Shown here: positions 16,914 through 23,136 of the stretch, one piece after another
Layout of the letters: each line of letters opens with the position of its first letter
Numbering within the stretch: position 1 is the first letter of the stretch
The notes under the pieces: generated by a model
What the model was told of the DNA's origin: nothing
Database searches by the model: none
What the model saw: only the letters and a program-made list of their open reading frames with translations
NCBI GenBank assembly: GCA_913055925.1
Contig: CAJXLH010000009.1
Location: forward strand, 1 to 23,136
Direction of reading: 5' to 3'
From: an uncultured Maritalea sp.
GTDB lineage: Bacteria; Pseudomonadota; Alphaproteobacteria; Rhizobiales; Devosiaceae
Length of the DNA stretch: 23,136 bases
Program-made: the position numbers and the translations under genes

Positions 16914-18155
16914 CTACTGGAGGAAACCGCCTTCTTTGGCAGCAGTCACGTATGCCGCTTCGATGTCGGCTAGGGTTTGTTCGGCTGTCTCATCGCCTTT
17001 TAGGAAGTCCGCAACTTCGGCAGCTGCCGCATTGTGCATGAAGTTGACATAAGGGATCATCGGGTAAGGCTTGGCACCACCGCGTGCTGTGGCCGATACA
17101 CCAGCAGCAGCTGGGCCTGGCTTGTAGCCATCGATCAACCAAATCGCATCATCATTGTGCTCAGCGACCATGTCCGCATCAAGCGCACCAACCAAGGCAG
17201 CAAATGTTGCTTCAGCTTCTTCGTCTGAGATGTTTGTGGCGATTGTAAAGCCGTCCCACCAAAGCGTAGCAGCAGGAATTGTTCCACCGCCTGCAGTTGG
17301 AGAAGCAGCCAACACAGTGTTCTCTGTCACCTCAGCGCTTGAACCTTCATCATCCAAGATGGCGCCGCCGCGCGATCCCCACATGATGCCCAACGCTGCC
17401 TGTCCGGCTTCCCACAATCCTTGGGTTTCGTTGGATGCATGGCTCAAATAGTCTGGGTGTGCGTACTCAGATAGCGCTTTGATTGAGTTCAGCGCTGCAA
17501 CGCCAATCTCGTTGTTCACATTTGGCTGTGCTGAGCCTGGCATGAACAATTCTCCGCCATGAGCAAAGAAGAAGAGATTAAAGAGTTCACCCAAGTTCCA
17601 ACCTGTTGCGTTGATAACGATTGGATGCTCCATGATGCCAGCGGCACGGATAGCTTCAGCCGCCGCTACAATTTCATCAACTGATGTTGGAATCTCAGCA
17701 ATGCCGGCCTGCTCGAGGATGTCTGTCCGCGCATATAGGTGCTGAGAGTTCGCCATAAAGGCCACAGCCATCACATTACCTTCGATTGTAATCAGCTGGT
17801 TTTTGTTGATGTGTGCACCATACTTTTCGACCAAATCGTCGAGTGGACGAACAAGGCCATCATTCATGAGCTGTGTCAAAGTTGAGTTCGCCACGACGAC
17901 CGATGTGTATTGCGCTGGGTTAGGCGTTTGCGCTTGGTTCATCATGTCGCGTGTATCGTCGCGCAATGTAACAGTGAACTCAGATGCCGACGCTTCACAA
18001 TCTGCCTTGGCTTGTGCCGTCACAGCTTGAATGGCTGGGAAATCACTACCAAGAATTCGAATTGATTGACCTTCCGGTCCGCAGTTTGAAGCGTAAGCAG
18101 TAGACCCCATTAGGGCTGCCGCAGTCGCTGCTATTACTAGTTTTTTCAAGTACAT
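16914..18155 (-). CDS. Extracellular sugar-binding protein of CUT1 ABC transporter
   Basis: 413 residues. An N-terminal signal peptide (MYLKKLVIAATAAALMGSTA, cleavage likely after AYA) sends it to the periplasm; there is no lipobox. The mature part reads as a family 1 solute-binding protein: IRILGSDFPAIQAVTAQAK, later AATLWWDGFTIATN and GYKPGPAAAGVSATARGG. Length and neighbours match a CUT1 importer, whose ligands include sugars, oligosaccharides, polyols and glycerophosphodiesters. The ligand is unknown. The ATG follows GGGAGAGAGAA, a good ribosome-binding sequence. It starts 81 bases after the ATPase gene and is followed by the hairpin at 16872-16900. Confidence 0.92.
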   Translation of the reverse strand: MYLKKLVIAATAAALMGSTAYASNCGPEGQSIRILGSDFPAIQAVTAQAKADCEASASEFTVTLRDDTRDMMNQAQTPNPAQYTSVVVANSTLTQLMNDGLVRPLDDLVEKYGAHINKNQLITIEGNVMAVAFMANSQHLYARTDILEQAGIAEIPTSVDEIVAAAEAIRAAGIMEHPIVINATGWNLGELFNLFFFAHGGELFMPGSAQPNVNNEIGVAALNSIKALSEYAHPDYLSHASNETQGLWEAGQAALGIMWGSRGGAILDDEGSSAEVTENTVLAASPTAGGGTIPAATLWWDGFTIATNISDEEAEATFAALVGALDADMVAEHNDDAIWLIDGYKPGPAAAGVSATARGGAKPYPMIPYVNFMHNAAAAEVADFLKGDETAEQTLADIEAAYVTAAKEGGFLQ

Positions 18156-18236
18156 TTCTCTCTCCCTGTTCCTTGAATTAAATGCGCACTTGCTGCAAAG
18201 AATGCGCGGCTTATGCGGTGATCACCGACCCTTGGA

Positions 18237-19289
18237 TTAAGAGTCGATGCGTTCACCGGTTGCCCCATCAAAAAGATGGCAAATTTGTTGCGGTACCGAG
18301 ATGGAGACCATGTCGCCAATTTCGCCGCGGAAGCTCTTGTCTGTTTTTACTGAAACCAGCGCGCCACCCACACGAACCGCAATCATTGTTGCGTCACCCA
18401 AAAGCTCTTGGGTATAAATTGGGGCGTTGATTTGCCCGTCGCCGGCTTCGGCGATGGTCGCGTCCTCTGCCCGAAAACCCAAGATCGTGGAGCCGCTCAC
18501 GCCTTTGACATTGTCGATTTTGACGTGCTGCGCTTGGAAGACGCCATCCACTACCTGACCTTCGATCAAGTTCATGGCAGGGCTGCCAATAAAACCGGCA
18601 ACAAACGTGTTTGCGGGCCTGTCATAGATCTCAGTTGGGCTACCCACCTGCTGCACAACACCCTGCTTCATCACCACCACGCGATCAGCCAACGTCATGG
18701 CTTCGATCTGATCATGGGTAACGTAAATGGTGGTGACAGCGAGCTCATGGCTTAGGTTTTTGATCTGCGCTCGTGTCGACACGCGGAGTTTTGCATCCAA
18801 GTTGGATAGAGGTTCATCCATCAAAAATACGTTCGGCTCGCGCACAATCGCTCGCGCCAAGGCCACACGTTGGCGCTGACCACCAGACAATTCCGCAGGC
18901 TTACGGTGCAGAAAATCATCCAACTCAACCATGGCCGACGCGCGCCGAACGCGCTCGTCATGGGTCTTCGGGTCAATGCCGCGTACTTTAAGTGGGAACC
19001 GAATGTTCTCGTAAACACTCATATTTGGATATAGCGCGTATGACTGGAACACCATCGCGACATCGCGGTCCTTTGGCTCGACGTCATTGACGACTTTTCC
19101 ATCAATTAGGATCTCACCGTCGGTCGCGTCCTCAAGGCCAGCAATCATACGCATGGTTGTCGTTTTCCCGCAGCCTGATGGTCCGAGCAAAACCAAAAAC
19201 TCTTTATCGGCAATGGTCAGGTCAAAATTGTCGACACCGACAAACAACCCGAATTTCTTCGTAACATTTCTCAATTCAATTTGAGCCAA
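18237..19289 (-). CDS. CUT1 ABC transporter ATPase (MalK/UgpC type)
   Basis: 350 residues, first gene of the operon. Walker A GPSGCGKTT, Q-loop at VFQSYALYPNMSVYENI, signature LSGGQRQR, Walker B VFLMDEPLSNLD and switch histidine in VTHDQ are all present, followed by a C-terminal OB-fold regulatory domain (about residues 235-350, including ILGFRAEDATI). The length is normal for MalK/UgpC. The start is an unusual TTG at 19289-19287 (then GCT CAA ATT). It is supported by a strong GGGGGAGGT a few bases upstream, and no in-frame ATG comes before the Walker A region. Transcription should start in the divergent region with the two LacI-type palindromes. Confidence 0.93.
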   Translation of the reverse strand: MAQIELRNVTKKFGLFVGVDNFDLTIADKEFLVLLGPSGCGKTTTMRMIAGLEDATDGEILIDGKVVNDVEPKDRDVAMVFQSYALYPNMSVYENIRFPLKVRGIDPKTHDERVRRASAMVELDDFLHRKPAELSGGQRQRVALARAIVREPNVFLMDEPLSNLDAKLRVSTRAQIKNLSHELAVTTIYVTHDQIEAMTLADRVVVMKQGVVQQVGSPTEIYDRPANTFVAGFIGSPAMNLIEGQVVDGVFQAQHVKIDNVKGVSGSTILGFRAEDATIAEAGDGQINAPIYTQELLGDATMIAVRVGGALVSVKTDKSFRGEIGDMVSISVPQQICHLFDGATGERIDS

Positions 19290-19322
19290 GCCGACCTCCC
19301 CCGATCTGCGTAAACTGCAATT

Positions 19323-19340
19323 TTTGCATTCGTATGCAAA
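19323..19340. promoter_or_regulatory. Predicted LacI-type operator, copy 1
   Basis: TTTGCATTCGTATGCAAA: arms TTTGCAT and ATGCAAA are perfectly inverted around a centre with CG in the middle, the geometry typical of LacI-family operators. It lies 34 bases upstream of the ATPase TTG start, well placed to block the operon promoter. The cognate protein is most likely the LacI-type product encoded at 10244-11260. Confidence 0.8.
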
Positions 19341-19379
19341 TTAGCAAATCAGAAACAAAAAAATGAATCAACAAAAAAT

Positions 19380-19395
19380 TTGCATTCGTATGCAA
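19380..19395. promoter_or_regulatory. Predicted LacI-type operator, copy 2
   Basis: An identical 16-base core TTGCATTCGTATGCAA, 56 bases centre to centre from copy 1. It lies 50 bases before the ATG of the divergent SnoaL-like gene. Two identical sites in one divergent promoter region suggest joint control of both transcription units, possibly with looping or cooperative binding. Confidence 0.8.
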
Positions 19396-19445
19396 CTTGA
19401 TTAATTATCGTATTCAACAAATCTCTAACCAGTTGTTTTTCTTAT

Positions 19446-20444
19446 ATGTCTAAGATTCAAGAATCTAAAAAACTTGTTCGCGAACTTTATCGAGAACTTG
19501 ACCAAGGCGATGTTGATGCCTTTGCCGCCAAACTGTCAGCCCTAACTGATCCAGACTATCAATGGCGGGGCTTTCACCCGTTTGACGAACTAACTGGCGC
19601 TTCAGCGGTCGTCAAAAAGTTCTACCAGCCGCTGTGCCGCGCGTTCTCTAGCATGACACGCCGACAGGATGTGTTTTTTGCCGGGCAAAACATGTTTGCG
19701 GGAGATGAAGTATGGGTTTGTTCCATGGGGCATTTGATGGGCCTCTTTGATCAGCCACTCCTATCCATTCAGCCCACACGCAGAATCGCGATGCTGCGTT
19801 ATTGCGAGTTCAATCTCATCTCAAACGGCAAAATTATTCAAACCGCCATGTATTTCGACCTGCCTCATCTCATGGCGCAGGCAGGGCAATACCCCTTCCC
19901 GCAACAGTCTGGTGCGCAATTGGTGCAGCCAGGTCCCGCGACCCACGATGGTTTGCTGTTTGACCCGCAACCAACCGAAGAAGGCGAGAAAACACTTGAA
20001 GTCATCAACCAAATGGTTGGCGATTTAGGTCAGTGGCAAAGTGGCATTCCACTAGAAGAAGAGCTGGCCCGCACCTGGCACCATGACATGTTGTGGTGGG
20101 GGCCAACTGGTATCGGTGCAACTTACACGATCCCTCGCTACGCGCAGCAGCATTCCGGCATTTTCCGCAAAGTGTTCGCCAACCGCTCCAAAACCAAACA
20201 TGTCTGTCGCATGGCCGAAGGAAATTATGGCGGTTTTTTTGGATGGCCGAACTTCACCGCAGACCATGTCGGCGGCTTCATGGGCATGCCCGCATTCGAC
20301 AAACCCGTGGAATTCCGCGTGATCGACATCTACCGCCGCGCCGACAACAAGCTGGCCGAAAACTGGATTTTTATCGACCTTCTTCACATGTTCAAACAAG
20401 CTGGCATTGATGTGCTTGCGCGCCACGGCGAGATGAATGCGTGA
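19446..20444 (+). CDS. SnoaL-like (NTF2-fold) two-domain protein, divergent from operon
   Basis: 332 residues in two NTF2-like halves linked by VQPGPATHDGLLFDP. Shared with the 351-residue protein at 12020-13075 are the linker (PGPAT-DG), WWGPTGIG (there WYGPAGIG), FFGWPNF (there VTGWPNM), ENWIFIDLL (there ENWVMVDIL) and GIDVLAR (there GVDVLAR). They are diverged paralogs from an old duplication. The function is unknown, but co-control with the operon through the two palindromes makes it part of the same pathway. No Shine-Dalgarno-like sequence precedes the ATG at 19446 (upstream is TTGTTTTTCTTAT), so translation may be weak or leaderless. The end faces oxyR with a 52-base gap. Confidence 0.82.
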   Translation: MSKIQESKKLVRELYRELDQGDVDAFAAKLSALTDPDYQWRGFHPFDELTGASAVVKKFYQPLCRAFSSMTRRQDVFFAGQNMFAGDEVWVCSMGHLMGLFDQPLLSIQPTRRIAMLRYCEFNLISNGKIIQTAMYFDLPHLMAQAGQYPFPQQSGAQLVQPGPATHDGLLFDPQPTEEGEKTLEVINQMVGDLGQWQSGIPLEEELARTWHHDMLWWGPTGIGATYTIPRYAQQHSGIFRKVFANRSKTKHVCRMAEGNYGGFFGWPNFTADHVGGFMGMPAFDKPVEFRVIDIYRRADNKLAENWIFIDLLHMFKQAGIDVLARHGEMNA

Positions 20445-20496
20445 GGATCAGATGCTTAGATCCATTACGATTTATCAGTGACTTAGGATTCCCCAC

Positions 20497-21414
20497 CTAA
20501 ATCACGCTGCGGCATTTGCCGATTTGCTCCTGACCGGTTTGGCGAATAATGGCGCCGAGTTCCATGAGCTGCTTGCCCAAAGGGCTTGTTTTGCGCCACG
20601 CCATCCCGATTGAACGTTTCGGGATTTTGCCGTTAAATCGCGAAACCGACAAATTGGCATGTTCGGTTTCTAAAGGCACGGCCATTTCGGGGATCAGGGT
20701 GATACCAAGCCCGGCGCTGACCATTTGCACTAAAGTTGTCAGGGATGAGCCCTCCATGACAACACTATTGGCAGACGGGCGGACATCGCAAAAGGCCAGC
20801 GCTTGATCGCGGAAGCAGTGCCCTTCTTGCAAGAGCAACAATTTCATTTTGTGCATTTGGTCGGCCGGCGGCACTGGCAAATTCGCCTCCGATTGGTGAC
20901 GGACCAGCACAAAATCCTCATCAAACAGGGTGAATTCTCGCAGACTTGGTTCTGAAATGGGTAATGCGGCAATAATGAAGTCGAGCCGAGATTCCAGCAA
21001 TTCTGTGACCAAAGACTGAGTGATCATTTCGTGTGGCAGCAGGTTCACTCCGGGCAAGCGCTCGGAGAGTGTGCGCACGACTTTGGGTAACAAATATGGT
21101 GCGACCGTTGGAATGATTCCCATACGCAAACTGCCCGAAAGCGGCCCTTCGACCCCGCGTTGCAATTGGGACATTTCATCCACTTCATGCAATACGCGAC
21201 GCACCCTAACCAAAAACTCTGCCCCAAACGTCGTGAGGTGCACCTGTCGCGCGGTTCGCTCCACCAAGGGCGCGCCAAGCAACGCTTCAAGTTCTTTGAT
21301 TTGCACGGAAAGTGCCGGTTGCGAAACGTTGCACGCCTCGGCCGCACGGCCAAAATGCCGCTCACGTGCCAACGCATCAAAATACCGAAAGTGTTTCATT
21401 GTGAAGTTTATCAT
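20497..21414 (-). CDS. oxyR: OxyR, LysR-type hydrogen peroxide sensor-regulator
   Basis: A 305-residue LysR-type regulator. N-terminal winged helix-turn-helix: HFGRAAEACNVSQPALSVQI with LEALLGAPLVERT. The substrate-binding-like domain carries the OxyR hallmark GHCFRDQALAFC, with Cys200 and Cys209 at the same spacing as the peroxide-sensing C199/C208 of E. coli OxyR. Oxidation of this pair to a disulfide activates antioxidant genes. It is divergent from katG across 99 bases, the classic OxyR-target arrangement. The first ATG (MINFTMKHFRYF) is chosen because OxyR proteins of this group usually have several residues before the RYF segment; the ATG five codons in is possible. Confidence 0.94.
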   Translation of the reverse strand: MINFTMKHFRYFDALARERHFGRAAEACNVSQPALSVQIKELEALLGAPLVERTARQVHLTTFGAEFLVRVRRVLHEVDEMSQLQRGVEGPLSGSLRMGIIPTVAPYLLPKVVRTLSERLPGVNLLPHEMITQSLVTELLESRLDFIIAALPISEPSLREFTLFDEDFVLVRHQSEANLPVPPADQMHKMKLLLLQEGHCFRDQALAFCDVRPSANSVVMEGSSLTTLVQMVSAGLGITLIPEMAVPLETEHANLSVSRFNGKIPKRSIGMAWRKTSPLGKQLMELGAIIRQTGQEQIGKCRSVI

Positions 21415-21513
21415 AAGAAAAAACTATCACGCACTTAATATTTTGCAATTGGTAATTATCAAAACGCCGCGTTACGCTTCGCCCAAACCATACTTAGGAA
21501 AGGGATTTCAAAA
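21415..21513. promoter_or_regulatory. Divergent oxyR-katG promoter region
   Basis: 99 AT-rich bases between the oxyR start and the katG start. Divergent promoters and an OxyR-binding site are expected from known oxyR-katG pairs, but I could not identify a convincing OxyR box or -35/-10 pair by eye. A ribosome-binding-like AGGAAAGGG precedes katG at about 21497-21505. Confidence 0.45.
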
Positions 21514-23136
21514 ATGGGTGGAAGCAGAAATTCAGGTGGCGGTTGTCCAGTCAATCATGGCGGCAACACATCCACGAACCAGTCGGTGATCAAATGGTGG
21601 CCAACCTCGCTCAATCTCGACATTTTGCACCAAAAGGGTGCGCGTACGAACCCGATGGATCAAGACTATGATCACCGGATTGCGGTTAAATCCTTAGATT
21701 TCGACGCTGTAAAAGCTGACGTGAAAGCGCTGATGACGGATGGTCAGGACTGGTGGCCAGCCGACTGGGGTCACTATGGTGGCTTGATGATCCGTTTGGC
21801 GTGGCATTCGGCTGGCTCTTATCGTATGCAAGATGGCCGTGGCGGCGCGGGTTCTGGCAACATTCGGTTTGCGCCTTTGAACTCTTGGCCAGACAATGCC
21901 TCATTAGACAAAGCTCGACGCCTACTTTGGCCTGTGAAAAAGAAATATGGCAACGCTTTGAGCTGGGCCGACTTGATCGTTTTGGCGGGTAATATGGCTT
22001 ATGAAAGCATGGGGCTTAAAACCTTTGGCTTTGGCTTTGGTCGCGAAGATATTTGGGGACCAGAAACAGATGTTTATTGGGGTTCTGAAAACGAATGGTT
22101 GGCTCCTTCCGAAAACCGCTACGGCGATTTGGACGACGCTTCAACACTGGAAAACCCGCTTTCTGCGGTGCATATGGGGCTCATTTACGTGAACCCAGAG
22201 GGCGTAAACGGAAATCCTGACCCTGCCCGCACCGCTTTGCACGTACGCGAGACGTTTTCGCGCATGGCGATGAATGACGAGGAAACAGCCGCTCTTACCT
22301 GTGGTGGCCACACGGTTGGCAAAGCTCACGGTGGCGGCGACCATGCCAACATCGGTGCAGAGCCAGAAGGTTGCCCCGTGCATTCTCAAGGCTTTGGCTG
22401 GGCAAACCCAGCCCAATCTGACAAGGCATCTGACAATTTCACATCTGGCATTGAAGGCGCATGGTCGAAAAACCCAACACAATGGGACATGGGTTATTTT
22501 GATTATCTGTTTGGCTATGAGTGGGAGCTCACCAAGTCACCTGCTGGTGCAAACCAGTGGAAGCCGGTTGATATGCCAGAGAGCGAAATGCCACGCGATC
22601 CGTCAGACCCATCAAAGGCACAAATGCCAATGATGACTGACGCAGATATGGCGATGCGTGTTGATCCAATCTACAACGAGATTTGTCAAAAGTTCCGCGC
22701 TGACCCAGACTATTTTGCGGACACATTCGCCCGCGCTTGGTTCAAACTCACCCACCGTGACATGGGCCCACGCGCCAACTATCTCGGCCCAGATGTGCCT
22801 AAAGAAGATTTGATTTGGCAGGACCCAATCCCCGCGGGCAACAAAAACTACGATGTTGCTGCGGTTAAGGCGCAAATTGCCCAAAGCGGGGTTTCGGCCG
22901 CAGAGCTTATTGCCACTGCATGGGACAGCGCGCGCACATTCCGCGGATCTGACAAACGCGGCGGTGCAAACGGTGCACGCATTCGTTTGGCCCCACAAAA
23001 AGACTGGGTCGGCAATGAACCTGATCGTCTTGCAAAAGTCCTTGGTGTGTTGGAACCTATCGCTGCAAATAATGGCGCATCGATTGCTGATGTGATTGTT
23101 CTTGGCGGCAATGTTGGGCTGGAACAAGCCATCGCT
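21514..23136 (+). CDS. katG: Catalase-peroxidase KatG (3' end outside window)
   Basis: The first 541 codons are open to the right edge with no stop; full-length KatG is about 720-750 residues. Distal haem pocket Arg94-Trp97-His98 (MIRLAWHSAG); Tyr225 in LIYVNPEG and Met251 in SRMAMND, which with Trp97 form the Met-Tyr-Trp crosslink needed for catalase activity; proximal His266 in GGHTVGKAHGGGD and proximal Trp317. The linker and GYEWELTKSPAG begin the C-terminal duplicated domain, visible to ADVIVLGGNVGLEQAIA. The enzyme destroys hydrogen peroxide as a catalase and broad peroxidase in the cytoplasm. The start ATG is placed after AGGAAAGGG. Regulation by the divergent OxyR is expected. Confidence 0.96.
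   Translation, partial: MGGSRNSGGGCPVNHGGNTSTNQSVIKWWPTSLNLDILHQKGARTNPMDQDYDHRIAVKSLDFDAVKADVKALMTDGQDWWPADWGHYGGLMIRLAWHSAGSYRMQDGRGGAGSGNIRFAPLNSWPDNASLDKARRLLWPVKKKYGNALSWADLIVLAGNMAYESMGLKTFGFGFGREDIWGPETDVYWGSENEWLAPSENRYGDLDDASTLENPLSAVHMGLIYVNPEGVNGNPDPARTALHVRETFSRMAMNDEETAALTCGGHTVGKAHGGGDHANIGAEPEGCPVHSQGFGWANPAQSDKASDNFTSGIEGAWSKNPTQWDMGYFDYLFGYEWELTKSPAGANQWKPVDMPESEMPRDPSDPSKAQMPMMTDADMAMRVDPIYNEICQKFRADPDYFADTFARAWFKLTHRDMGPRANYLGPDVPKEDLIWQDPIPAGNKNYDVAAVKAQIAQSGVSAAELIATAWDSARTFRGSDKRGGANGARIRLAPQKDWVGNEPDRLAKVLGVLEPIAANNGASIADVIVLGGNVGLEQAIA

Noticed and set aside
20445..20496. Bidirectional terminator between the SnoaL-like gene and oxyR
   Set aside because: Only weak 5-bp stems (GGATC/GATCC and TTAGG/CCTAA) without a T-run; not strong enough to call.
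21415..21513. Specific OxyR-binding box
   Set aside because: The expected function is clear, but no candidate matched the spaced ATAG/CTAT-like pattern or a clean dyad when checked base by base.

Overview
The window looks like chromosome of an alphaproteobacterium, probably a marine member of the Hyphomicrobiales or Rhodobacterales. This rests on a PrtD/PrtE-type type I exporter next to an RTX protein, a CUT1 sugar ABC transporter run by a LacI-type regulator, an OxyR/KatG pair, and moderate base composition. The taxonomic guess is an inference. No rRNA, tRNA or CRISPR array was seen.

Layout. (1) 2-3433, plus strand: the 3' end of an RTX calcium-binding protein gene, followed by its likely exporter, an inner-membrane ABC ATPase/permease and a HlyD-type adaptor. 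(2) About 3434-6900: a decayed segment with no intact recognisable gene. It holds an Eco57I-type adenine DNA methyltransferase pseudogene (at least two frameshifts and two in-frame stops), a GSU2403-like nucleotidyltransferase pseudogene (one stop, one frameshift), a helically phased 11-bp repeat and a hairpin. (3) 6913-19289, minus strand: a tightly packed run of 13 genes. In transcription order these are the ABC ATPase, sugar-binding protein, two permeases, a one-domain SnoaL-like protein, a histidinol-dehydrogenase paralog, a two-domain SnoaL-like protein, an SDR, a LacI regulator, another two-domain SnoaL-like protein, a bicupin, an alpha/beta hydrolase and an RraA-like protein. Most neighbours overlap by 1-8 bases or lie within 15 bases. 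(4) 19446-20444, plus strand: a fourth SnoaL-like gene, divergent from the operon across a 156-base region with two copies of a LacI-type palindrome (TTGCAT-TCGT-ATGCAA). (5) 20497-23136: oxyR (minus) divergent from katG (plus, running off the window).

How the genes may work together. The 14-gene block in (3)+(4) reads as one regulon for uptake and catabolism of an unidentified polyol, sugar or sugar-acid-like compound. An ABC importer brings it in, two NAD(P)-type dehydrogenases (HisD-like, SDR) oxidise it, a lactonase/esterase-like hydrolase and a bicupin process intermediates, and an RraA-like protein may perform a final aldol-type cleavage. No sugar kinase is present, which suggests a non-phosphorylative route. 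The striking part is four NTF2/SnoaL-fold proteins (about seven domains), several clearly paralogous. I know of no described pathway with this composition, so it is the best candidate for an undescribed system here.
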